Shown here: positions 46,145 through 55,131 of the stretch, piece by piece | Numbering within the stretch: position 1 is the stretch's first letter | Layout: each line of letters starts with the position of its first letter | NCBI RefSeq assembly: GCF_009728465.1 | Contig: NZ_WOCD01000003.1 | Coordinates: 62,001 to 126,000, forward strand | DNA length: 64,000 bases | Source: Psychrosphaera haliotis | GTDB taxonomy: Bacteria; Pseudomonadota; Gammaproteobacteria; Enterobacterales; Alteromonadaceae | Direction: 5' to 3' | The notes under the pieces: model-generated | Databases searched by the model: none | Seen by the model: the letters and a program-made list of their open reading frames with translations, nothing else | Told to the model about the DNA's origin: nothing | Program-made: the position numbers and the translations under genes

Positions 46145-46187
46145 GTTGCTTATCACTTGTTGTCAGCTTTGCTAAACAACGGCGCGA

Positions 46188-46216
46188 ATATTAAAGTTTG
46201 ATTGGGCAACCGTCAA
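46188..46216 (-). promoter_or_regulatory. Promoter of the tRNA-Asp array
   Basis: On the minus strand TTGACG (46211-46216), 17-bp spacer, TAATAT (46188-46193), with a GC-rich discriminator (TCGCGCCG) as in stringently controlled promoters. Confidence 0.85.
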
Positions 46217-46253
46217 CACCTTTTTATAAATAAATGATTTGTTTGCTTAGTTT

Positions 46254-47753
46254 CTAATCATCTGGCAAAGAAAGGTCTAAAATATCATCAGAACCTTCTT
46301 GTTTTGGTGCTTTTTCAGCCGACTTTTCTTTATTTTCAGGATCTGTGTTTTTGTCTGATTTAGATTTCTTTTTGAATTTTATTAATTTAAGTGGGTTCGG
46401 TATGCTTCTTTTTAGAACAAATAACCAAATAACTAAAAAACCCACCGTTAAAATCACTAAATTCAAGGTAATAATAAGTCCTACAGGTACAGGCTCTTCT
46501 TTTACTTCTTCTACTTTATCAGCGGATGCCTCTATATTTTCACTTAATTCCTGGTCCAAAGTATCCGTAGCGGCTTCACTACCACTCTCATTTTCAGTCA
46601 TTGTCGCAGCTGGGTCTGGAATGTCCGTTGTAAATATATACGCAGGAGGTGAAAGTACGAACTCTCTTCCTTCCTTGTCCTTACCAAACACTTCGGTTTC
46701 AACTTGGAATTGCCCGTAATCTGCCTGAAATAAACTGAGCGTTTCTGTCTTGATCATTGTTTAAATGAAAAGTTTCAGTGTCTCCATTTGGAAATGTAAT
46801 GACGCCTTGGAAAACAAGTTGCTCATTGTCTAAATACGTATCGTCAACTTCAATCGTTACATAATGATACTTTTCATCACCAACCGCAGTTTTAACCGTA
46901 AAGCTAATTGGTGCTGGCAGGACCATAATTTCAGCTTGAACCACCTCTCTAGTAAATAACTCAGCCTGAACTCTATACTTAGGTGTCCACTTACCCACTT
47001 CACTATTAAAGTCGAACTGAACGGTAAATTCACCGTCTCGAGGCCGCTCATCCAAAAGTCGGCCATCATCAAAAACTCACCAAGTGTGTAGATACCTGCT
47101 CCAAAGTTTTCTAATTTAGCGTCATTAGTAGAGTATAAATAAGCACGCAACCTTACTACGTCTCTTATGGCTGGGTCTCTAATAAGCTCCCGAGCATTAG
47201 TAACTTTTGCTTTTGCTTTTATTCGCTCTGTCTGAAAAACCGATGAAGGTAAAGCCTCAACAACGAGTTGAACATCTGACAGCACCAATATTTTACTGGA
47301 GTCTTCGATACGACCTAAGGCTTGCCAAGGACCAGGCATGGGTTTTTTTAATCGAATTAGGTCATAACTAACATCTGCATGCCAGTCTACTTCCCCTGTC
47401 TCAGCAGCAGTAACATAAATTTTAGAACCATCAGGCTTAACCAGTACAACGGGCGTTGAACCTCGTTTTCTAAACAACAGGAGAAGTAGCTCATCTACTT
47501 CATAATCTATTCTAAAACGATTATTAAGAAGTTTGATTTGATTAGTGCCCTTAAAGTTCTTAAGCATTTCTAGCGTTGGCTGTGCTTGTGCTTTTGTTGG
47601 GTCAAGGACTTTAGGTAATACTGCGCCAGGCATGGCAAATGAATTAGCAACCGATAACATGAGCATCAATGTTAAAAAAACAAATACTCTTTTTAAGCCT
47701 AAGGCATCTACCTTATTAATAGTTCTCTTTTTTAATGCTGAGATGTTCGCCAC
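46254..47753 (-). pseudogene. TIGR03503-like membrane-anchored periplasmic protein, two frameshifts
   Basis: About 500 codons in three pieces. It starts at GTG (47753), overlapping the end of dnaQ by 22 nt, with a signal peptide (MLSVANSFAMPGAVLPKVLD). A beta-rich region and a C-terminal transmembrane helix (GLIITLNLVILTVGFLVIWL) follow, then a charged tail. The first break is at A5 (47071-47075 on +); adding a base turns GEFLMMADFW into GEFFDDGRLLDERPRD. The second is near 46715-46740, where NAQFISGRLRAIPS should continue as QADYGQFQVETEVFG. The two shifts cancel (1500 nt). The family is found in Alteromonadales/Vibrionales, possibly VWA- or von-Willebrand-like in architecture; function unknown. 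Confidence 0.75.
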
Positions 47754-48442
47754 AGTGGTACTCCACCCTCTTTTTCTATTATGTCTAAACGAGCCTCATG
47801 CTCAGATAGCTCGTTATTACTCGCTGCAACTATTTTCAAATGACGCATTTGAGTTTTATTTGAACCGTCTTGATTCAACTGTTGCGCCTTTAATTGATGC
47901 GCTAAATCCATATCAACTTGACCACCTGTCATTCGCAGGTAAACATCAGCCAAAATTTCTGAATCGAGTAACGCGCCATGCAGCATACGGTGAGAGTTAT
48001 CTATCTCGTAACGTCGGCATAACGCATCCAAACTGTTCTTTTGACCGGGATGTTTGTCTCTTGCCATCACTAATGTATCGACCACTGCGCAAAACTCTGC
48101 AGTTTGTGTCCAATCCTGCCATAAAATGCCAAATTCATTATCCATGTGACCGATATCAAACGGTGCATTGTGAATAACAAGCTCACCGCCTCTAATATAG
48201 TCAAAAAACTCATCGGCAATATCCCTAAATAAAGGCTTGCCGCGCAAGAATTCATTTGTAATACCGTGAACCCCAATAGCTTCATCTTCTATCATGCGTT
48301 GTGGGTCAATATAAACATGGAAGTTATTACCGGTAAGACGCCTGTTTACCATTTCGATACAACCAATTTCAATAATGCGGTGCCCTGCTCTTGGGTCAAT
48401 ACCTGTGGTTTCTGTATCTAAAATAATTTGTCGTTTGGCCAT
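47732..48442 (-). CDS. dnaQ: DNA polymerase III epsilon subunit (3'-5' proofreading exonuclease)
   Basis: Proofreading exonuclease of the replicative polymerase, 236 residues. ExoI is IILDTETTGIDP, ExoII is ELVIHNAPFDIGHMDNEF, and ExoIII is HRMLHGALLDSEILADVY, which together supply the metal-binding acidic residues and catalytic histidine. The C-terminal tail (after about 180) is the polymerase-binding segment. It is divergent from rnhA, as in E. coli, and its 3' end overlaps the start of the TIGR03503-like gene. Confidence 0.97.
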   Translation of the reverse strand: MAKRQIILDTETTGIDPRAGHRIIEIGCIEMVNRRLTGNNFHVYIDPQRMIEDEAIGVHGITNEFLRGKPLFRDIADEFFDYIRGGELVIHNAPFDIGHMDNEFGILWQDWTQTAEFCAVVDTLVMARDKHPGQKNSLDALCRRYEIDNSHRMLHGALLDSEILADVYLRMTGGQVDMDLAHQLKAQQLNQDGSNKTQMRHLKIVAASNNELSEHEARLDIIEKEGGVPLWRTSQH

Positions 48443-48524
48443 AATTTACTGTATTCAATGATTTTGATAGTTAGAGTATACTCTGTAATTGAAAATAAAA
48501 TCACCCATTAGGATCAATGAGTTT

Positions 48525-48986
48525 ATGAAATCCGTACAACTTTTCACAGACGGTTCCTGTTTAGGAAATCCCGGACCAGGCGGATATGGCGCACTACTTA
48601 TTTATAACGGCCATAAAAAAGAATTACATCAAGGTTATAAAAAAACCACCAATAATCGAATGGAGCTTCTAGCCGTTATAAAAGGTCTTGAAGCTATTAG
48701 CGAATCCTGCAAGATAGATGTGACCACAGACTCAAATTACGTCAAAGACGGTATTACCAAGTGGATTAAAAACTGGAAGAAAAATGGCTGGAAGACAGCA
48801 GCTAAACAACCTGTAAAAAATGTAGATTTGTGGAAAGCATTAGACATCGCGGTTGCTAAACACACAATTGAATGGCACTGGGTTAAAGGTCATAGTGGTC
48901 ATACTGAAAATGAAATTGTCGATGATTTAGCAAGAGCCGCAGCAGAATCAAAAGACTTATTAGAAGACAGTGGGTTTCCTGGCTAG
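48525..48986 (+). CDS. rnhA: Ribonuclease HI
   Basis: Cleaves RNA in RNA-DNA hybrids, 153 residues from the ATG giving [20 protein letters not shown]. An earlier in-frame ATG would add 12 residues not typical of the family. The catalytic acidic residues are visible: Asp in FTDGSC, Glu in NRMELLA, Asp in TTDSNYV and Asp in ENEIVDDLA. The basic protrusion [20 protein letters not shown] is as in E. coli. It is divergent from dnaQ with about 80 nt of shared control region. Confidence 0.96.
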   Translation: MKSVQLFTDGSCLGNPGPGGYGALLIYNGHKKELHQGYKKTTNNRMELLAVIKGLEAISESCKIDVTTDSNYVKDGITKWIKNWKKNGWKTAAKQPVKNVDLWKALDIAVAKHTIEWHWVKGHSGHTENEIVDDLARAAAESKDLLEDSGFPG

Positions 48987-49010
48987 TCTTTGCCCCTTCT
49001 ACTTAAATTA

Positions 49011-49038
49011 TAAAAGCAGGCTTTCACCTGCTTTTATT
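49011..49038. terminator. Bidirectional terminator between rnhA and the DMT transporter gene
   Basis: AAAAGCAGG-ctttca-CCTGCTTTT hairpin with A/T-rich ends on both sides, lying between two convergent stop codons. Confidence 0.9.
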
Positions 49039-49041
49039 TAC

Positions 49042-49923
49042 TTATCTGGTTTTACTAAGTGCATTACTAACAACTGCACCTACAACAATTAATAATGTCG
49101 CAACAATTATTGAAATAGTTAGCTCACTAAAGCCAAACAAATACAAAGATACCGACGCAATTACCGGTGTACCAAAGCTAATTGATGCCAACCAAGATTG
49201 ATTGCCCTGTTTCATGCCAATATCCCATAAATAGAAAGCACCGCCTGTAGGCCCTATACCAATAAGTATTAGCATCGCCACTTCCGTATTTGTTAAATCC
49301 CACACGCCATTTTCAAAGAGCAAATGACACACTAGCGCGATGAAGGCAACTGCAAGTGCGACCCAAGATATGTCTTCTACGTCACTTTTTGTTTTTGATA
49401 AAAACCAAGAGTAATTGGTCCATATAAGTGCACAACCTAACGCACAAAGATAGCCGACAACCGCTAAAGCACTTTCACCTTGGTTTGTGTCTAAACCATC
49501 TGCAATCATTACTACCGTGCCACAAAAGCCGATAATCCCGCCTAACACAGCAAAACGTTTATTGCCCTTAGTTGCCAATAGTACACCTAATAACAAAGGC
49601 CAAAGGTAGATAATTAAGGTTGCTTCAATAGGTGGCGCAAAGCGAAGTGCTAAAAAGTAGAAAATATGAAAGCCAAACAGTCCAGTTACGCCCACCAGCC
49701 ATTGAGTTCGGTCCATTGCAGGCTTTTTTATTAAAGGCTCACGCTTAATTGCTCGTTTTACATAAACTAACGAGCTGGCGATAGTGAAGCAGATAAAAAG
49801 AAGTTGAAACGGTGGGATACGGTTTGTAAACACACTTAGTGCCGCCAACATACCCCACATAAAAATAGCAAAAAGCCTAAAAACGTTGCCATCATTACCC
49901 CTAACAAAAAATGAAGAGCGCAT
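49042..49923 (-). CDS. DMT-family (EamA, YddG-like) transporter
   Basis: Inner-membrane exporter of 293 residues with about ten transmembrane helices in two EamA halves. The segments GFHIFYFLALRFAPPIEATL, YLWPLLLGVLLA and GPTGGAFYLWDIGMKQGNQS match the YddG-type drug/metabolite transporters, which export aromatic amino acids or related metabolites. The GPTGGAFYLWD segment in particular is typical of that branch. Substrate not provable here. It is a separate unit from the ABC operon upstream, whose last gene ends 65 nt before its start. Confidence 0.85.
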   Translation of the reverse strand: MRSSFFVRGNDGNVFRLFAIFMWGMLAALSVFTNRIPPFQLLFICFTIASSLVYVKRAIKREPLIKKPAMDRTQWLVGVTGLFGFHIFYFLALRFAPPIEATLIIYLWPLLLGVLLATKGNKRFAVLGGIIGFCGTVVMIADGLDTNQGESALAVVGYLCALGCALIWTNYSWFLSKTKSDVEDISWVALAVAFIALVCHLLFENGVWDLTNTEVAMLILIGIGPTGGAFYLWDIGMKQGNQSWLASISFGTPVIASVSLYLFGFSELTISIIVATLLIVVGAVVSNALSKTR

Positions 49924-49988
49924 AGTAACGGATGTAGATTAAATTACTATGCTCATTAGACATAAAACTCAACAAACGTTGTTTAAGC

Positions 49989-51225
49989 CTAGTCGGAATG
50001 TAATGCCTCTATAGGGTTTAGTCTTGATGCTTTTATCGCTGGATAAGCTCCAAAAGAAACACCAACAATCATACATATCGCTAGCGACAAGAAGATTGCC
50101 CACATTGACCAAGTCACTGCCCACTCAGAATAAAAGCCAATCACTTCAGAAAGTAGTAGGCCAAATATAACGCCCAATACACCGCCTAAAAATGAAATAA
50201 CAAAGCTTTCTGTAATAAACTGTAGCTTAATATCCTGCTTTGTTGCTCCAACCGCTCTTAATAAGCCTATTTCTTTGGTACGCTCTAATACATTGGCCAA
50301 CATAATATTCATGATTCCAATGCCACCTACTAATAAAGAAATACCAGCAACACAGGCCATAACAATATTAAAGATTTGTTGCGTTTGCTCTTGCTGTGCA
50401 AGTAATTCTGATGGGATCACCAAGGTGTAATCCTCGATGTCACTATGGCGAACTGAAAGCAACTGGGAAATAGCCTTAGAAGCTAATATTGGGCTATAAC
50501 CACTTTGAATAGACACTTTAACAACATCAAGTTCACTGGCTAATCTGTCTGACGAAAACTTTTTAGTGATGTAGATAGCGGAACGAAAATTCTGTTTCGG
50601 TCGCCACCCAGTTTAACGCCTTGGAATTCATCTTTATTTAGTGCCGGTGTTGTTAGTACACCAACGACCTGCAACCAAACATGATTAACCTTAATCAATT
50701 TTCCTATTGCATCTGCGTTAGGGAACAAAGACAACGCCGCATCAGCGCCTAAAACCGCAACTTGGCTAACCTTAGTATTGTCCTCTTTTGAGATTAATCG
50801 CCCACTTTGTACCGACAGATTAGCAAGTTCAAAATATCGCTCATTCACTCCTACTGTCTCTGATTCAGCTTTCCCATATTCGCTATACAAGGCATGGGTC
50901 TTTATAGACTTTTCAGCACTATAACCCGTTATAAAGGGCAAAGTAGATAACATGGCATCAACATCTGACATAGACAAGCCGAGTGATTCTTCACGTAACT
51001 CTTTAAGCTCTTCTTTATTATATTGCTTACCCTCAATAATTAAATTATTGACCCCCATTGAATCAATCAACTTTAGAGCTTCTTTTTCCGCACCTTCGCC
51101 AATGTTTAACATAGCAATAACGGCACCTACTCCAAAATCATACCTAACAAAGTTAATAACGTTCTTAACTTTTGCGACGCTAGTTCACTCCACGCATCGA
51201 ATACTAAAGGCATTAACTTATCCAT
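49989..51225 (-). pseudogene. MacB/FtsX-type ABC permease, two frameshifts
   Basis: Last gene of the triple-adaptor ABC operon. The ATG at 51225 (MDKLMPLVFDAWSELASQKL, then RTLLTLLGMI) is the typical MacB-permease start and overlaps the upstream adaptor gene by 8 nt. The frame breaks at AAAA (51134-51137 on +); adding a base gives GMIFGVGAVIAMLNIGEGAE. It breaks again at TTTTT (50560-50564 on +), where KSFRQTD should read KKFSSDRLASELDVVKVSIQ. The rest carries the FtsX domain (GGIGIMNIMLANVLERTKEI) and ends SRLNPIEALHSD. The repaired length is about 412 residues. As given it cannot make a whole permease. Confidence 0.83.
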
Positions 51226-52418
51226 GCTTATTTTCTCCTGGAGTACTTAAGGCAATCTGATCACCTTCTTTTAGACCCGACATGACTTCTACTAAAAACA
51301 GGTTCTTTGCGCCCGTTGAAATAGGTTGTCTTTTGAATTCGCCACCCTGCTTCAGGTAAACAAAATTACCACCATCTTCGTTATGAATAGCTTGGATTGG
51401 CGCAAGTAGCTTTTGACTAAACTCTTCCACATGAATGGTGGCTGACAACTTGCGACCTGGTCTGAAAGTATCATTTCCCGCCTGGTCAATTCCCACCGTT
51501 ACCTCAAAAAATTTAACAGGGTTTCCTCTTTGAATCGTTCTTGCAAAACCAGCAACCTCAACCACAGTGCCTTTGAAAGTTTTGTCTGGATAGGCGTCTA
51601 ACGTTAAACTGACTTTCTGATCCTTAGCTAAGCCTATCGCTTCTTTTTCCAAAACGAAAAGTTTTGCCTGCATTTTAGACAGGTTAGGTATCTTTGCCAC
51701 GGGTCTACCGGGAAATACCGATTGCCCAACAGAAGCAGATTCACCGCGCCAGTTTTTCTCGTAGACTAACAACCATCAAAAGGCGCCCTAACTTCTAGAT
51801 GAGCTAGAGCTTGTTGGTGTTGTTCTAGTTTGGATTGATGGCCATTTTTTGTATATCTAAAACATCTACGGCACTTTGACTTTGTTCGCTGATGCTGCCC
51901 TTTTTCCAATCTAAGAACTCATCTTTTGCGCTCAAAAACTCAGTATTTTCTATTGATTCGATAATTTCCAACTGGGAGTAGATTCGCAAGTCATCAACAG
52001 AATAACTTTTCGCAAATTCAAACTCTTCACTAACAAACTCTTTTTCTGCATCAACCTCAGTTTCAAGTTTATTTTTTTCAGTGACCTTTTTGCCAATATC
52101 CTTTTCGATCAGCATCATATCTAATTGTTCATTACGTGAATCTATAGATAGTTTTTCACCATCAAACTTTACAATCAGCTCGCCCTTTTTAACGTCTTTG
52201 TATTCCTCTGCTAACCACGCAATTGTCATTGGTTGACGGCCAGGCGAGTTAATAACTTGTGATGATGCAGCCTCTAAATGGCCAGCTCCAGGTACATTTA
52301 CGCTTAGTGTTGAAGCTTCAATGGTATAAGTCGGTATCGTTTCCTGCTCTTCTGAACAGCCCGACAACAACAGGAGTACCAAGCCTGGTATCAGTAATTT
52401 AATTTTTGAGCAATTCAC
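51218..52418 (-). pseudogene. HlyD-family periplasmic adaptor lipoprotein (third adaptor), two frameshifts
   Basis: Starts at GTG overlapping the preceding adaptor stop by 4 nt. The signal peptide ends with lipobox LLLSGC. A lipoyl half and coiled coil follow. The first break is at the six-T run 51845-51850 (A6 in the gene); one more A gives IQKNGHQSKLEQHQQALAHL and the motif EVRAPFDG. The second is at 51771-51772, where APFDGC then stops but should continue GLLVYEKNWRGESASVGQSV. The barrel domain follows to the end GENKHG. 1201 nt is consistent with two missing bases. Third of three consecutive adaptors in the same operon. Confidence 0.82.
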
Positions 52419-53407
52419 GATTGGCCTCCTGCCATTTCAACTTTAACTTTCATGCCTGGGCGCATTATTTCTGGATTAATATTTTCAATATCAATAAAAA
52501 CGTCAAAAATCACTTTAGGATTCCTATAAGATTTTGTTTTATAGGATTGACCAAGGCTAGTAATTTTACCTACAAAAGGCATCTCAGGGTAAGCATCAAG
52601 GGTGACTTTAACGTCGTCGCCAACGTTCACCTTTGTTGTATCAGGCTCATCAAACTCAGCTTGCACCGCAATTTTATCCAATGACGGAATAGTTAAAATA
52701 CGTCTACCTTGCCAGATGCTTTCACCAATAGCTGGTTTCTCCCCATCCTGCTCGGTAACATACATGACTATTCCTGCTTTACTCGCTTTGACGTTAAGTA
52801 AACTGATTTCAGACTTTATGCGATCCACGTCGATAGTTAATCGGTTGATTGTTGCATCCGATACTTCCTCATTTATAGAGGTGCTTGTATAGTAACTTTG
52901 TAATCGTTGCTCAGCTTGGGCAAAAATTGCTTGCGCTATTTCGTATTGTTTAGCCTGCTTTTCTTTTTCAATACCAGAACGAGAAGCATCAACAATTTCA
53001 GCTTTGCGCTTTTCTTTGTCTCTGTTCATTTTAGCTTCTGCTCTCGCTAGCTTTAAGTCTTGCAGTATTTGGGTCTGATTTAACTCACTTTGTTCTTTTT
53101 GTTTAACGGCGGCATCAAGTTGACTTTGTTTGCTCATTAAGTCATTTCTCAATTGCATAGGGTCAAAACGAACCACAGTGTCGCCTTTTTTCACCAGTGT
53201 ATTTTCTTTAACAAGGTATTGAATCTTATATTGCCACATACTAGAAACACTCGGTGGCGATACTGTTGCTGATTCTTTTGAAACTAATACACCCGTTGCT
53301 GTCAGGCTTGCTGGTTTCGTAACCTCAGTAGTTACAGTGACTTCGGATCCACAACCAATGATTTGGCTCAATAAAAATGAAGTTAATATGATTTTAGTTT
53401 TATTCAT
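52415..53407 (-). CDS. HlyD-family periplasmic adaptor lipoprotein (second adaptor)
   Basis: Adaptor of 330 residues. The ATG giving MNKTKIILTSFLLSQIIGC is chosen over an upstream one inside the previous gene. It yields a lipoprotein signal ending IIGC and overlaps the first adaptor by 8 nt. It contains a lipoyl half (LVKENTLVKKGDTVVRFDP), a long Gln/Glu/Lys coiled coil (about 85-185) and a second half with IPSLDKIAVQAEFDEPDTTK, VTLDAYPEMPFVGKI and the C-terminal MRPGMKVKVEMAGG. It is intact. It probably joins a MacA-like periplasmic channel with the other two adaptors. Confidence 0.9.
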   Translation of the reverse strand: MNKTKIILTSFLLSQIIGCGSEVTVTTEVTKPASLTATGVLVSKESATVSPPSVSSMWQYKIQYLVKENTLVKKGDTVVRFDPMQLRNDLMSKQSQLDAAVKQKEQSELNQTQILQDLKLARAEAKMNRDKEKRKAEIVDASRSGIEKEKQAKQYEIAQAIFAQAEQRLQSYYTSTSINEEVSDATINRLTIDVDRIKSEISLLNVKASKAGIVMYVTEQDGEKPAIGESIWQGRRILTIPSLDKIAVQAEFDEPDTTKVNVGDDVKVTLDAYPEMPFVGKITSLGQSYKTKSYRNPKVIFDVFIDIENINPEIMRPGMKVKVEMAGGQS

Positions 53408-54392
53408 CAACATCTCCCTCCACCACAACTTGCACACTCATGCCTGGCAATAACTCAGCACTGGGTTGCTGTTTAAATTCTAAATACATACGGTGATAGG
53501 AACTATTACTCCAATTTTCTCTTTTTTCAGACTGACTAGCGACAGACACAACTTGCCCTTCGAGCTTTTGATTTGGATAGGCATCTAAACGAAGCGAGGC
53601 AACATTTCCCGCCTGTACCTTATTTACATCAATTTCGTGCACCCAAGCCTGAACTTGATACCCACCTTTACCTTGAACCAGCATGGCTTTCATTGATTGC
53701 TGTAACATGGTTCCTGCAGTAATTTTTTCACCATGCCAAGGGTGCATTGCATGCGTAACCTGACCAGTTATTTCAGCTTTTACTGACGTTCTATCTAACG
53801 TCTGGTACTGATACGCAAGTCTCTCTTCTATTTTTGTTATTGAAATATTCTGTTTTGATATTTCAACATCTTGCTCTTTTTTTCTTACCAGCAGTAACTG
53901 TTGTGCTTTAATCTTATTTAACAAAGCTCGTTCAAGCGCTATTTGATAACGGCCCTTGTCATACTTACTTACATCTGTCGACGTTATGCCAGCTTCAATT
54001 CTTGCCTTTTCCACCTCTAACTCAGCAACAACTAATGCACTTTGAGCATCTGTGACGGCTTGCTCTAAATCTAACTTTTTCTTCTTTAACAGGAGTTTTT
54101 CTGATGAAAGTTGTTCTTCACTTTGTTTAATCTGAGACTTTAAAGAACCAGAATCAAACACGGCAATTAAGTCACCTTTATTCGCTATTTTGCCCTCTTC
54201 AAACATCCACTGAATTTGTACCTGCCAACGGTCAGTTCTTGGCGCAGATACGATTTGTTTATCCAACGAAGCTATTTCCCCAGTAATCAATACTGATTCT
54301 GCATTTGCAAATGGAAAAAATAAGAAGGCACTAGATATTAAGGTGATACGAACAGATTGATGAAGTTGCGTAACTTTTCGTTTATTAAACAT
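53400..54392 (-). CDS. HlyD-family periplasmic adaptor (first adaptor)
   Basis: Adaptor of 330 residues whose ATG overlaps the ATPase stop by 8 nt. It has a cleavable signal peptide (SSAFLFFPFANA) but no lipobox, unlike the other two adaptors. The lipoyl half is MFEEGKIANKGDLIAVFDSG, followed by a long coiled coil (about 85-190, ending in KIEERLAYQYQTLDR). The barrel has LRLDAYPNQKLEGQVVSVAS, and the C-terminus LLPGMSVQVVVEGDV. It is intact. The three adaptors are clearly homologous but well diverged, so the triplication is old. Confidence 0.9.
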   Translation of the reverse strand: MFNKRKVTQLHQSVRITLISSAFLFFPFANAESVLITGEIASLDKQIVSAPRTDRWQVQIQWMFEEGKIANKGDLIAVFDSGSLKSQIKQSEEQLSSEKLLLKKKKLDLEQAVTDAQSALVVAELEVEKARIEAGITSTDVSKYDKGRYQIALERALLNKIKAQQLLLVRKKEQDVEISKQNISITKIEERLAYQYQTLDRTSVKAEITGQVTHAMHPWHGEKITAGTMLQQSMKAMLVQGKGGYQVQAWVHEIDVNKVQAGNVASLRLDAYPNQKLEGQVVSVASQSEKRENWSNSSYHRMYLEFKQQPSAELLPGMSVQVVVEGDVDE

Positions 54393-55065
54393 TATTACTC
54401 TCCATGCTAATAACTTGACCATCTTTCATTCTCACAACTCGTTCTGCAAATTCAGCAATGTCATCTTCGTGAGTAACCATAACTATGGTTTGCCCTTGTT
54501 TGTGCAAGTCCGTTAATAACGCCATGATTTCTTCTGACGTTCTACTGTCGAGGTTACCGGTTGGCTCATCTGCTAGTACAACAGCCGGGTTATTAATTAA
54601 CGCTCGTGCAATAGCGACACGTTGACGTTGTCCGCCTGACATTTCAAAAGGTTTATGATGCATACGGTGTTCAAGGCCTACTTTTTTTAAAAGGTGAACC
54701 GCTCGCTCTGTTGCTTCTTCATCTGATATGTTGGAATACCTAAGCGGTAATTTTACATTACCGATGGCGTCTAATTTAGGCAGTAAGTGGAAGGTTTGGA
54801 AAATGAAACCAATATGTTCATTTCTTACTTTGGACAAAGCTTCGTCTGACATTGACGCAACATTTGCACCGTTTAAAAAATACTCTCCATGTGTAGGTGT
54901 ATCTAAACAACCTAAAATATTCATTAACGTTGATTTACCTGAACCTGAGCTACCCATAAAGGCAACAAACTCGTTTTCTGATATTTCTAAAGACACACCA
55001 TTTAATGCCTTTACAACTTCATCCCCATTTCTGAATGACTTTTCTATTTCTTTTATTTTAAGCAT
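54385..55065 (-). CDS. MacB/LolD-type ABC ATP-binding protein
   Basis: ATPase of 226 residues that would energise the FtsX-type permease at the far end of the operon. Walker A is MGSSGSGKSTLMN, the Q-loop FIFQTFHLLPKL, the signature MSGGQRQRVAIARA, Walker B VVLADEPTGNLDS, and the switch histidine is in MVTHEDD. It is the first gene of the five-gene operon (ATPase, adaptor, adaptor, adaptor, permease), in which every junction overlaps by 4-8 nt. MacB-like systems export peptides, antibiotics or lipoproteins. Confidence 0.94.
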   Translation of the reverse strand: MLKIKEIEKSFRNGDEVVKALNGVSLEISENEFVAFMGSSGSGKSTLMNILGCLDTPTHGEYFLNGANVASMSDEALSKVRNEHIGFIFQTFHLLPKLDAIGNVKLPLRYSNISDEEATERAVHLLKKVGLEHRMHHKPFEMSGGQRQRVAIARALINNPAVVLADEPTGNLDSRTSEEIMALLTDLHKQGQTIVMVTHEDDIAEFAERVVRMKDGQVISMESNNV

Positions 55066-55131
55066 GACTTCCCGCTGTCAAATAAGCTCTACTATTTAAC
55101 CACGTACCTTAATATTATCACCTGGTAAAGT

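Noticed and set aside
45953..46201. Open reading frame across the tRNA-Asp genes (also one across the tRNA-Val genes, 26088-26309, and one across a tRNA-Glu gene, 22914-23120)
   Set aside because: The apparent proteins are translations of repeated tRNA bodies; the tRNA cloverleaves and promoters explain the sequence.
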